Source: Cardinalis cardinalis
Taxonomy: Eukaryota > Chordata > Aves > Passeriformes > Cardinalidae
Length of the DNA: 64,000 nucleotides
NCBI GenBank assembly: GCA_014549065.1
Contig: JACDOX010000115.1
Location: 1,222,828 to 1,286,827 of the forward strand
Direction of reading: 5' to 3'
Every line of letters starts with the position of its first letter. Position 1 is the stretch's first letter. The position numbers and the translations under genes were made by a program. The notes under the pieces were generated by a model. That model did no database searches. It saw only the letters and a program-made list of their open reading frames with translations, and was not told the DNA's origin. Positions 37,357 to 49,200 of the stretch are shown here, piece after piece.

Positions 37357-38650
37357 TGTCATGGTTTGACACTGGCACAATGCCAGTGCCCCCATGAAAA
37401 ATACCCTCTCCCTGGTTCCTGCTGTGAGATGTGACCAGGAATAAGCAAAGCAGNCTCCTATTTAGGGAAGGAAAAAAACTTTATTAGCTAAACTACAAGA
37501 AAAACACTAAACTACAATGAAAGAAAGAAAACAACACAAGGAAAATGAAAACTGCACAGATGCATCTCCTCCTCCTCCTCCCCACCAAATTCCCAACACT
37601 ATACATTTCTCAAATCATCAACACTCGGTCTGGCACCACCCTTTGGAATACTCAATCCTCAGTTCATCCAGAGGGGAGGAGTCCTTCTTGTGGCCATGGT
37701 GACCTCTTCTTTCTCATGTTCAGTGCTCTCACCACTGAACCCAGACCAGAGCTGCTTCGAAGGTTGTCTTTTTAAGGATGTGGTGTCCCACTCCAAAAAG
37801 GCACAGTCCCTCCTTTGGGACATCTGTTCCCCCATTTCTTTTGCATCCCCTGGGGCCAAGGGGTATCCACACCGATTCCTCCTGGCTCTGGGGCACTGCC
37901 TCCCCCCGGACGCAGTCTCTGTATCACAAGGAAACAGTCCATGGCTACACAAAGAGTCCAGCATAAGCTACTTCATCATCCCTTCACACTAAAGCTCTTC
38001 TCTGTTTTCCTTGCTCAGATCTCCATCTCACTGACTCAGTTCCTTCTTCACCCTCTACTCCGTCTCCTCTCCAGGAGAGGTCAATGCTCTGCAGAGTTTT
38101 CATCATCCACAAAAGGGTTAAAAGTTCCTCCAAGCAGCTGGACTCTCTCTCAGTGCAACCTCCCCCTTCTTCTCCTTCTCAGCCGTGCTGCTTGCTGCCG
38201 AACATGTTTATCGAGTCTCCAGGCCACAAGCACNGGCTGCCTCCACTCTCTGTCTCCCNGGGGAGGGGGGGCTGCTCAGTACCTCCCAATGCTCTTCCAT
38301 CTCTCCGTCTCCCGGGGTGGGGCTGCCCNGTGTCTCTCTCCCACCCTTCCACCCTCGGGGGCCAGGCCAGGCCTATCTCCCATCTGTGTCCCAGGCCTGG
38401 CCTGCCTCAGGGCCGAGTGCCTTTCCCCTCCCACCGCCCAGCCGGCAGCTGGGCCNGGGTGAGAGATCCAACTCTTTGCCGCTGGAAATTCAAAAAGGGC
38501 CTTCCCNGGGGAGCAGCCCTGCTTTTAACCCCTGTGTGTTCTCAGAGGCNTATCCAAATCCCACAGGTCAAACCAGGTGGCAATCTTAAAATCTGAACAG
38601 CCATTGGTGGTGTGACCACAGCATCCCAGAATTCCTGTGAAACCTCGTCA
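37357..38650 (-). mobile_element. solo LTR of an endogenous retrovirus, copy 1 (older)
   Basis: The element is 1294 bp. On the + strand it starts TGTCATGGTTTGACA and ends TGTGAAACCTCGTCA, imperfect inverted ends of the TG...CA kind. The - strand is the sense strand because AATAAA (TTTATT on +, 37480-37485) lies 123 bp from the TGTCATGG end, as expected for the R/U5 part of an LTR. It is similar to 41991-43249 along its whole length, and the first 42 bp are identical. The flanking GACAT and CACGT agree at only 3 of 5 positions, a decayed target duplication at best. No primer-binding site, polypurine tract or viral gene is adjacent. Long open frames inside (up to 215 codons) are pyrimidine-rich LTR sequence, not genes. 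Confidence 0.85.
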
Positions 38651-41600
38651 CACGTGCAACACCATCTCCTGCAATCTCTTGCTATCAGGTCCCAGCGTGC
38701 CAATGCCTTGCTGAGAATATTCACCTTTCTGAAAACCCCTGAATTAGCTGGGTTAGCTTCTAAGCAGATCCCCTCAATAGATGGTGAGCATTCATGGGTT
38801 CTCTTCTTGCTTACTCATCCATATGCTGCCAGCNCTTCCCATTTTGGAGCACTGAACATACACTATGAATATTCATGAGTTATAGAGNGAGCCCTGAGAA
38901 TAGGCAATGCAAATCTATGTCCAAATGCAGTGAAAGCACCCATCAGTGCACTGCAGAGGGTCATTCATGTCAGGTCTTGCCTCCAGGCAGTTTAAGAGTT
39001 TGTTCACGTCATCCAAAAATTCTTACAGCTTTTGCTGACTCTCAAAAGAGAAGTCTGGAGTTTTTACCCATAGGCACCCTCATTTCTCATTCCAAAACAT
39101 CACCAGTATTCTTCAGGGCTATACACATGATGAGCCAAATATTACAGAGCATTTCTTTTCTCTCCTAACAAAAGCTATTAAAACATTATCTCATTTTTAC
39201 CTTCATCACTACCTTTTTCCTTGTTTCTAATCNTCCATATCTATACAACTTCTTTGATGTTCTTTTCCATCACCTTCTAACCTTGACACAACATTGGTGG
39301 TTTAACACTGCAATTTTGTTCAGTTTGTTGGGAATGCTTGTTTATTTCACACAATTGTCTTCTACGACAAATAGGCTGGTTTTAGAGTCAAAGACATAAC
39401 TCTCTGACAAGGCTGAGCTAAGACACTACAGAGAGATATTTNCTAAGTGATGCTGAAAGAGCACAAGAGTCAGAAGATACCATTAAGCCATTGTGACTAC
39501 CAGGCTGTGCAAAAGGAGGAAGATGACATTTCTCAGTTGAGTGCATAACATCGGATTGAGCTATAGCATCTGTCTAGGAAAAACACCTGTGACTGATCAG
39601 AATATACATCAGATTATTTTTATTACATTAATGCATTGAATACAGTACATAAATAATAACCAGGATGCTTTCTTTCAGAACTTGCTTCAAAATTAGCAAT
39701 TTATAAGTGCTAGTTAGCACATATATTAATTATTATATTAGCTATATTAGCAAGCAATAAGTACAAAACTTGCTAATAGTCCATGGGTATGTATGTTTTT
39801 CAATTCTTATTCAAGTAAATAGAGTAATTTTCTCATTTTCACCTTGAGTATCACTGAGACTCTCAGCTTAAAAACAAGAATAAACCCTGTCCAAAAAGCT
39901 GAATAGGNTCCTCTTGGGGTTGACTACTTGAAACAGTATTATCCTAACAGACAGAGAGCTGTTTTAACAAAATGATTGACTTTTAGAGACTTTTTGCAAT
40001 AATAATCCCACAGTGATTCAAGGCATAAAAATATCCAGAAAATGCTATGAAAGAGGAAAGGTATCACTAACTGTTAAGTAAACATTGAAGAAAGCAAACT
40101 CTCCAGCAAAGAACTGAAGGACACTGACAATCTATCGAGTGTCAGAAGAAATTGTTTCAGAAGGATGAAGAGAATGCTGCATCCAGATAGGTATTGATTT
40201 CCATGGACCTGCAGTTCGCTTGCACTGCTTAAAGTCACATATCTGTGCTTGGAAAGTTCCTCTGCAAGTCCTGTGTTCTTTATTTCAACTGCCAAGAATC
40301 TCCTAAAGGGGTCAAATTGTAAGCCAAGATGTATGTGCTTTAGAATGCACCAACACTGCCTTTGAGATGCAGGAAAGGGACCAGAAGAAAAGATGTGTCC
40401 CTGAAAGAGCATTTGACGATCTCCACATCAAGAAGAGAGAAGTGAATTCAGCTCAAAGAAGAGAGCTCTACTACAGAATTTTAACATTAGGTCCAAATAA
40501 CACAATCTGGCCACCATCCACTAGGGAGGCTCAGCCAAATCATGACAAAACTCATAGGCAGCAGATCACAGAAAACCCTCTCTTTGATGGCAGATGATGA
40601 AAGGACAGGCATAAATTTCTAGCTGAACTATGCCTGAAGTAGAAAATAGAGACAAGAGAGATAAGGCAATGGATCCTGAGATTAGGAATCAAAGGACTTG
40701 CAGTTCTCATGACTTTAGCACTGTGCCATCTTAAGAATACTTTCAAGTCATACTATATTAATTTGACTCAGTTTCCCCTAAATATTAGATATTAAGTATA
40801 AAAACAAATCATCAAGCTATATGAATTTTCTCCTGTTCTTAAGAGAAGCAGCAATAAAGAATTACAATAAATACATCAGTTGTTCACACCACAAATTTGT
40901 AACCAATTTGCAATGTTTTATAGTAATTTGCAGCCCCACACTAAAGAACTCCCAAGCATGCACATCTTTTGAGTCACAGACTTTCCCACACTGCAGAGAA
41001 AATCACATTTAGAGTGTATGTATTTGTGGTCTGCGTACCCTCAGACAATCTCTTCTTACAAATACATCAGTTATTCAGAAATAGATATTAAATAATCGCC
41101 GTTATAAGACATGGTAAGTTTTTCAGGACCAATAAGTGGTACAACGAAGTACAGCGCCATGTCCTCCTGTCAGAACAACCTATGCCTTACACAGTTGAAG
41201 GACTAGGGAAAGAAAAAAACCTCACCACCACAGTGAACAAACAATTCCACTCAGGCTCCCATGCCGTAATAAAAGGAACTGATGAGATGCCTTGATCCAT
41301 AAAGAATAGAGTCATTAGGAAGAAATGGAGGTGACATTGCCTCTGTATTTAATGCATTTTATACTAATCCCAGGCAAATCATGCAGTCCTTTCGGCTGTT
41401 TTTCCTGGAGAATAATGAAAAATAGGTGTGAAAAGGCTGTTTAAAAATGTAAGAGTTTTACAGAGACAAAGGCAATGAGTGCAATGCCTTAACANCAAAC
41501 ACAGAAGTAATTGGAATGGTGAGGAAGAGGCATCCTAAGCAGAAAAAATCAGCAATCCATTAAAAGAGAAGAGAAAGGTAAAATACTAACAAGTAGTTGA

Positions 41601-41985
41601 AAACAAATTTCAACAAGATGAGGTATAAGATTTGTCATTGGTTTTCTTTTTTATAGTGATGGTAAATAAGCATTTTATTTTTCTTGCAAGGTTAGGACTG
41701 GATGCCTGTTAGAACAATGCATGATAGTTTTCTTCAAAGAATACCAAAAAGAGCAGCTGAGGCCAGGACAATTCTACCACAGAGGAGAGGTGGGTATATA
41801 ATGACTTTCTGCAAAGCGTCACACCACCTTGCAGGTGTGGTTGGTACTTAGTGGCCTCATAGAGACTCCCAGAGGATTTGTGGAAGTCAGGAACACACAG
41901 CAGTTCTATCTGATAACAATAGCAGGACAGAAAGGTAAGTAAAAAATAATGGCCTGCCAATAATGGATGCCCAAGAAAGATCACG
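38651..41985. other. sequence between the two solo LTRs, no gene recognised
   Basis: This 3.3-kb spacer separates the paired LTRs. It shows no gag, pol or env-like frame, no polypurine tract next to 38650 and no TGG primer-binding start next to 41991, so it is not a provirus interior. The second copy of the short dispersed repeat is at 39774-39802. Confidence 0.65.
39774..39802 (+). repeat. dispersed short repeat, copy 2 (partner at 31429-31462)
   Basis: TAATAGTCCATGGGTATGTA followed by TGTTTTTCAA, matching 31429-31462 apart from a 4-bp TATG difference and one N. It lies in AT-rich DNA. Confidence 0.6.
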
Positions 41986-41990
41986 AGTCC
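41986..41990. repeat. target-site duplication AGTCC, left copy
   Basis: AGTCC directly precedes the TGTCATGG end of the LTR. The same AGTCC directly follows its other end at 43250-43254. A 5-bp duplication fits retroviral integration, of ERVL-like length. Confidence 0.9.
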
Positions 41991-43249
41991 TGTCATGGTT
42001 TGACACTGGCACAATGCCAGTGCCCCCATGAAGATACCCTCCCCCTGGTGTCTGCTGTGNAATGTGACCAGGAATAAGCAAAGCAGGCTCTCACTTAGTG
42101 ACAAAGAAAACTTTATTAACTACACTACAAAGAAAAAAACTAAACTACAAGAGAAAAAGGAAAAAAAAACTAAAACTGCACAGAGGCATTTTCCTCCTCC
42201 CCCCACCAAATTTCCAATACAATACCTCCCCCAAAACACCAACTCTCGATCCTGCACCACCCTTCAGAATACTCAATCTACAGTTCATCAAGAGGAGAAG
42301 GAGTCCTTCTTTGTGCCATGGTGACCTTTTCCTTTCATGTTCAGTGCTCTCACCACCGAACACGGTCCAGGGCTGCTTCCAGGGTCATCTTTTAAGGATG
42401 CCTTGTCCCATTCCAAAAAGAGCACAGTCTCACCTTTGGGACGCCTGTCCCCCCCATATTTTTCACCCCCTGGGGCCAAGGAGTCTCAACACTGAAACTC
42501 TCTTTTGGCTCTGAGCCACTGCCCCCCCCTGGATGCAGTCTCTGTGTCACAAGGAACATGGCTCTGTCCATGGCTACACAAAAGAGTCCAGCAAAAATGC
42601 CACTCCATCTTCTCCATTCCTCCAACATCTCTCTCTCTCCCTCTGGCACAGGCCTTCATCTCACTTACTCAATTCCCTCTTCATCTTCTGCTCCATTGCA
42701 GGAAAGGTCAATGCTCTGCAGAATTTTCATTGTCCACAAAAGGGTTAAAACTCGGGCTCTGCCCGCCCGGAGAGACTCCCACAAGTGGCCGGACACTTTC
42801 TCGCTGCATCTTCCCCCCCTCCCCCACTTCTTCTCAGCCGTGCTGCTCCACGTTATCAAGTTTCAAGGTAACACAGTCACAAGCACAGGCTGTACTCTCT
42901 CTCTCTCTCTCCTCGGGGGGCTGCCCGATGCCTCCTGGTGCTTCTCCCACCCTTCCATGCCGGGGCCTCTTCACCTCCCATCTCCGTCCAAAGCCCCGGC
43001 CTACCTCACCTGGCCGCATGGCTTCCCCTCCCCTGCCCAGCAGCAGCAGCCGGACAGGGGAGAGATCCGAACACTTTCCTCACTGGAACCCAAGAGAACT
43101 TTCCAGGGGGAGAGCCCTGCTTTAATCCTGTGTTCTCAGAGGTGGATCCAGTGTCCCACTGGCCGAATCAGCTGCCAATATTAAAATCTGAACATCCATT
43201 GGCTTGACCACAGGATCCCAGAAATCCTGTTTCCTGTCAAACCACCACA
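41991..43249 (-). mobile_element. solo LTR of an endogenous retrovirus, copy 2 (complete)
   Basis: The element is 1259 bp, from TGTCATGGTTTGACA to TGTCAAACCACCACA, whose outer 15 bp are inverted repeats with 13 of 15 matching. It is exactly flanked by AGTCC on both sides. AATAAA on the - strand (42112-42117) lies 121 bp from the TGTCATGG end, almost the same distance as in copy 1, so the - strand is sense and U3 is about 1.1 kb. A CT-dinucleotide run sits at about 42894-42912. The interior holds overlapping frames of over 200 codons (42505-43184 on +) that read as Ser/Pro/Leu-rich translations of pyrimidine-rich LTR DNA. No viral gene is present. Confidence 0.92.
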
Positions 43250-43254
43250 AGTCC
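43250..43254. repeat. target-site duplication AGTCC, right copy
   Basis: The right-hand partner of the AGTCC at 41986-41990, starting at the base after the terminal CA of the LTR. Confidence 0.9.
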
Positions 43255-46200
43255 CGACCAGAATCTAAAGTAGTAATGAGAAATTTTTCTTTATAGACTT
43301 CTTCTTGGGCTGCAAAGTAAAGCCAGTGTGGCTAGAGAGATTTTCTTAAAGAAGATTATCTTCCAGCTTTTCATGTTAACACCTTCAGATAGTAAAAAAC
43401 AGGAGAAATTATACGACATTAATCTCTGGAACATCCTAAGAGGTATGTCAGCAAGGACTAAAGACATGTATAACGTGTAACCTGGTACATTTCAAACATT
43501 AGAAGTCTGGAATTACCATAAAAAGCCATGGCAACAACAGGCAATTAATTCACACTTAGATTACCATAGAAACTGGACCAACATTTCAGAAATTATCTAA
43601 AATGCCTCACTTCACACATTCAAGCAGTCTATAATTTCCATAGTAATTGAGTGCTTGTAATAACCACAGAAGTATTATAAAATCTCTGTGAAATACTATG
43701 AAATCTTGACATAATGAAGGCCAAACAGAATTTTAAACATCTGCACCACTTTTTCCTGCATTATAATATACCACAGAGTAGCCAGAAAACTTTTCATCTT
43801 CCATCATGAAATTAATTTCTTCCAAGAAAAATTAATGGTATTCTGTCAGATGAAAAGGAAAATACCTTTATGTCACAACAAATAACAACAAAAATCTGCC
43901 AGAGAGAGCAGAGCTAATACACAGAGCTCAGGCTCTCTGAATGATGGCCTTGTTCATTTTTTTCATTAAGTCTTCCTTAGCTCAGAGTTGTACAACCCTT
44001 TTGGTAATGAAACTTGAGGTAGGTATTTTCTAGACTGCCTACTCTTAAGGAAAGCTTTAGAAGAAAAAAAAANATATATATATATTTCCAATCCTGAAAG
44101 ACATTATTTTCTTTCAAAACCTACTGTTCTTGCAGGTGCCACAGCAACAGAACACTATGGGAAAACTCTGTGTACTCAGGAGTACTGTCCTTGACTCCTT
44201 GTATAAGTTCATGGTTTTTACAAATCCCTAAATAACAATATTTCAAATAGAGTTTTTGGTAACTCTAATATAAGAAGCGAGTACCTGGTAGTCATCCAGT
44301 ATGACTAATCCTATGTAAAGCCTACTTAGGTATTATTTACATGGGATTTTCAGTAGTTTTAAAAAGTATTGCTAGCAAAACCATTAAAGCATAATTCAAG
44401 TAATCAACACTAATTATAAGTGGGGGGAGAATTACTGATTCAGTGGAGTTTTGAAAGCATCAGGCAGGCGGGACTGGTGTAGAAGTGAATGCTAATTATT
44501 GACTCAAAGAGCTGCAACAAGGAAGAGCAGTCCAGAAGAGAAATGTCCTTCTCCTTTTGGCTCCATGGGAAGACTAAGGATAACTGCTTTCCCATGCTAA
44601 AATTTGTCTCTGAACATTTCTTGTCCTCAGCACCATCAGCCCACAAGTCCNTTACTTATTCTGCATTACATATGACATACTTCAAAGCACATGGAAGTCA
44701 GTGGGAACATTCCCATTAACTCCAATTGCCCTTGAATCAGTTCTTCAGAGCAGTTTCACACCAGTTGAACTTCATAGCTTTTGACTGAGTTACTCCTAAT
44801 TTACACTGGCAGTAGAGCTTTCTGTCAGTGAATGTGAAAAGTCTTGTACGTGTCTTTTCGCACAACAACTAATGAAACTACAAATATTTGTTGTCTATAG
44901 AAAAATCAGAAAGGCAATCACCTTGTGCTGAATATTTTCAAAAGATATTGTGGAAGACTCTCCTCTCTTAAAAATGTGAAGAGCTTGAAAGGAAAAGATC
45001 AGAGTATACCAAGGTCTTGCTAGACAGAGAGACAATTAGCGAAAGTGACTGAAATACTGGAAAGTTGGAGCCTTGGTTTGGACAAATACCCACTCTTAAC
45101 CTTATGCATACTTCCTCAGAATACCCAAGCATTACCAATCAGAAAGTAAAACTTACAAAAGAATGTAAGCTTCTTACATTGTAAGAAAACATACATGTTT
45201 CATACATGTATGGAATGCTTTCCTGCGCCAGTGGCATAGTAATGTTTAAGTAAACAGTTAGCCCACTTTTTCTGTTTTCTTTTAATTTTAGTCACTCTTC
45301 TTGCAGTATCTAAATTTAGGAAACTCACATAAAGAAAGAATGCAAAATGTCTATTTCAANCTCTATTGAACATCAACAAAGTTTGGTTCTTATTTGTTTT
45401 GCAGTACTGGTAGAGTGCCACACCAAAACAACCACGGAGTCTAATCCAATTAAACATTGGGTATCCTCATTTATAAATGAGGTACTCAATGACTTGATAT
45501 GAGTCACTTAGCTTAGCTCTCTCATCATTACATACNTTAAGTGTTACAAAGATGTTGTAAATCATTTGTCATTGATTCTTGAAAAGCACTAACTCTTGGC
45601 TGAAATTGCTAGAGTGATATAGCAGTGTACCTTTAATTGAATGAGGTCTGGGGTTTCCTTTTTAATATCCCACATGGTATTNTTCAGAAAACTTAAGGCT
45701 GACAGGGTGGCACAAGTTTCTCCAGGCTGCAAATGCACAATATAAAATATTTAAAGTGAAATCTAGGCTTGGTGACAGTTATAACATTAATCTAGCTCTG
45801 CTTCTCAGCCTTTGCAGCAACTTAAGCACATCACAACCCATAAGACAAACTTCTCTCAAAACTGACACGCACTTTGATAGGCAAGTTAAAATTCAAGGCC
45901 TTATAAGAACCAACTACAAAGAGCAGTAGCTTCTGTGGAATCAGTGGTGCAACTCACTGCAATTTCTGCTGGCTCTCAGATCCATGTGTGCACCCCAGGG
46001 AAATCAAGCCCCCCATGACCATAGCAGAGTGTCCAGGACACCACAGGTCTTACAGCACTTGAGCAGCCCACATGAAACAGGCACAGGGCACTGTCACCAC
46101 CCAGGTTTCCTCCTAACAGGGCAGCTGAGATTCACAGCCCCTTCTTCAGCAACTAGGACAGCCTTTTCCTTTTTATGAAAATGACCTTGCCAGAAAGAAG

Positions 46201-49200
46201 GAGGGGTTNTGAAACACTTACAGACACTAGTTGAGAGATTGTGTGGTTGTAAGGCAGACGCAGAGCAGATGCTCAGGGTGGGCACATTATCAAAGTCTAG
46301 TGAAGGGTCAAATAAGGAGCTGCTCCCAAAACTTAAAATTCAGAGACACAGTTCAGTCTGGTATAAACACATTGTGGTTTTATACACAAGTGTTTCCACT
46401 GAAGCTGTGATGTCAGACTGTTAATGGTTTCAGTTTGATATGCTGATGTCCTTAAGCACCTAAGCAGGCCTACATACATGCTTTGCATCGTATGTACAAG
46501 TTGAATTAGTATGTTGCTGACTCAGTGCCAGGCCACAGAAAAACCATCATTTCTTCAAAAAGGCTTAATGTCATCTCCAGAAGAGGGCAGTGCTGGCTTA
46601 AACTAGCTGGGCACAGACCCTCTTAAAAGTTTTGGTTTGCAGAGGGCAGTACATTTCTTAAAGCAAAAAAACCATGTCAGAGTCTTGCAAAGATGTGTAA
46701 AAATCACCTCACCACAGAGAAACAGCCAGTAGAGCAGTCCTGAGAGAGAAACCAAGTTTTAAAACGTTTATTAACAGCATTCATATTTTGTACTGTGATT
46801 TGGGCAGAAGCTGGGTCCCTTTCTCACAAATTTCTGACTTTAGAAAGCCCTAGACAAGTTAGATGAATTGCTATTTCTAGGAAAAGGAAAGTGATTGATA
46901 GTGGGGTTTATCTCTCGTTTGATCCTGTAGAGCTCAATCTGCCTGGTTTTTTTTGTTTTTTATCAGTGGCAGAAGGAAGGGCTTCATGCTCAGAGTGACC
47001 TAAATATTACTACCCCAGAGGCACAGAGAANCTTGTGGGAATGAAGTCTAAGTTCCAATCCTCCTCTTACCTGGGTAACTCACACATAAAACCAGGAAAG
47101 AAACTTCACACATATAGAACTGGCATTACTTAGAGAACTGAAGGCCTGGGATAAAAACTACAGAGGATTGCTCAAGCTACAGAAAGAAAAAATCCATTGT
47201 GGGAATTGTACAAAAGTAACCCCCATGCAAGGATCAATACCAGGCAAGGTCAGCATGCTGCTCTTAGAGGATCCTCTGTTTGTCTTGATAAACACCCCTT
47301 CCTCCTTAAGCAAAAGCAAAGGGATGGTGAGGAGCAGTGTGTGCTTTAGGAAGAGGAAGACAGAGGCAGGAGGTGTTTGACTACAGGCTGAGATGATGGG
47401 TTCCCATCTTGGATGGCCCAAGCAGTTGTTGGCCTCCTTGGCTCTGAGCGATTCCCAAAATGCACATCNCCCTCTGGGTAAAGCAAGCTCAGAAAACACC
47501 TTTGGAGGACAGAATTATTCAAGCCCCAGCCAGAGACAAAACTCATGGGAAATGGAAAGAAAAATAGGAGGCCATTGCCAAGGATTTAAACAGAGCTTCA
47601 TTATGTATCAGCAAGAAATGGGTGCCAGCAAAGTGGAGGGCAATCAGAANATAGCTTTGTCTCTGACAAGCTCCATTCCTGACAGGCTTTGACTCTGATC
47701 ATTTGACATTTTAAAGAGCTTTTAGTTATTTCAGGTACAAGAGGCTATGAAATGTAATTACAGGAGCTGGAAAAGGCCTGCACGCCAGATAAACACTTGG
47801 CAGAGGTGCTTTAAAGAAAAAGTCAGGAAAACCAAAAGCTTTGTGCTTATTTTAATGCAGAGAACAGGAGCACATCTGAGGCATGTACCTAGATCTGAGC
47901 ACAGGGAAACAAATTTCTGGAGCAGTTGGGAAAACACAAGAACTCCAACCAGAGTAAAGCTGACCTTAGGAAATGTGAACAATGGCTGCACACTGTGAAA
48001 TAACAAGATACTACCTGAAATAAAACTGGAAAACAAAGGCCACACAAAGCTCAATGTCAGGGCACTTTGGGGGCCAGTGGCTCGCTGGGGTCAGGGTCTG
48101 TCGCACAGTCCCAGCCAGGAGCAAGGCAGCTGAGAGGAGACCAGGACAGCCCCGCACACCTTTCCAGGGAGGGGCCAAGGCTGGGCTNAGCCATGTGCCT
48201 GCAGGTGAGGGATCAGGATCAGGCCCTGTCATGGGAACCAGGGTCAGAAAAGATCTTATATCCCACTTAGGACCTTGACACTCAGGAAAAACATGAAGAA
48301 TTCAAGAAAACAAGAAGCCCTACAACATAAGAAGCTTCTACCCTAACAAAATGCACAACCTCAGACAAGTACCAGAACTTGGCAGGGTTGGGAAGGAAAT
48401 TATTGCAACAGATCATGAACAAACTAGTGGAAGTAGTGCTGTGTCTGGAGTGGACAAGAGGAAAACTACTGCTACCCGCAAGTGCTCTGCACAAAACCCT
48501 GCTGAGTAACAGGATACTACCAGTCCTGGGTCAGTATTACTACACTTCAAATTTTCATCTTCGAGAATTAGGCAGGACTAGGAGAAAGGGAGCCCTCCTC
48601 CAGTGTCACTTCTCATTTCTTTCATCTGTGTTTTCAAGTTGAAAGTTCAGTGCTCCTAGAGAGACTTTGGCTTAGTACTTCTTTCCTGCTCATCTAAACA
48701 GAAGCAAAACTTATTAACAGTTTGTAGTCTACCACTAAATGATTGAGCTCTAAGCCAACAGACAAAACCTGGATTTCTTTACCCACAGCTGCACTGCTGC
48801 CTGACTCCTACAAGGTTTTGAGTTTTGCTCCTTATAAATATAAACTACTAAGTGTCTAAAAAGATTTGTGTGTCTGAGATCATTGCCTTCAAAAAGTTTT
48901 ATGATATCCAGAATTTCAGTACAAACCCCCAAAAGAGGTTTTAGGTATTCCCCTCCACCCTCAAGTTAATAGTGTAAGAAGCAGTCCTGTGACTAGCAAG
49001 GGAATTGCATTTTACCTTGAAGGAAATGGGAACTTTCACTTCCACAGAGTATGGCTCAGTTTCATATACAGGAAAATTCAGGGAAAGGGAGAGAAAAGAA
49101 GAGGGATCACTAGAGGAAGAGAGTACAAAGACTATCTTTAGTCTATCACTGAGCTCATAATAGCACTGCCCCATCCCACATCCCCCTGAGAATGTTTCTA

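Noticed and set aside
37815..38596. Overlapping open frames of up to 215 codons on the + strand
   Set aside because: They lie entirely within a solo LTR, read against its sense strand, are Ser/Pro/Leu-rich because the DNA is pyrimidine-rich, and exist in three frames at once.
38651..41990. A provirus between the two LTRs
   Set aside because: No viral frames, no primer-binding or polypurine motifs beside the LTRs, and the right LTR has target duplications on both of its own sides.
41709..42104. A 131-codon open frame on the - strand
   Set aside because: It crosses the boundary between unique DNA and the LTR and shows no motif, so it is a chance frame.
42505..43207. Open frames of 206 and 208 codons on the + strand
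   Set aside because: Same reason as above: they are inside the second solo LTR, overlap each other in different frames and show no protein-family motif.
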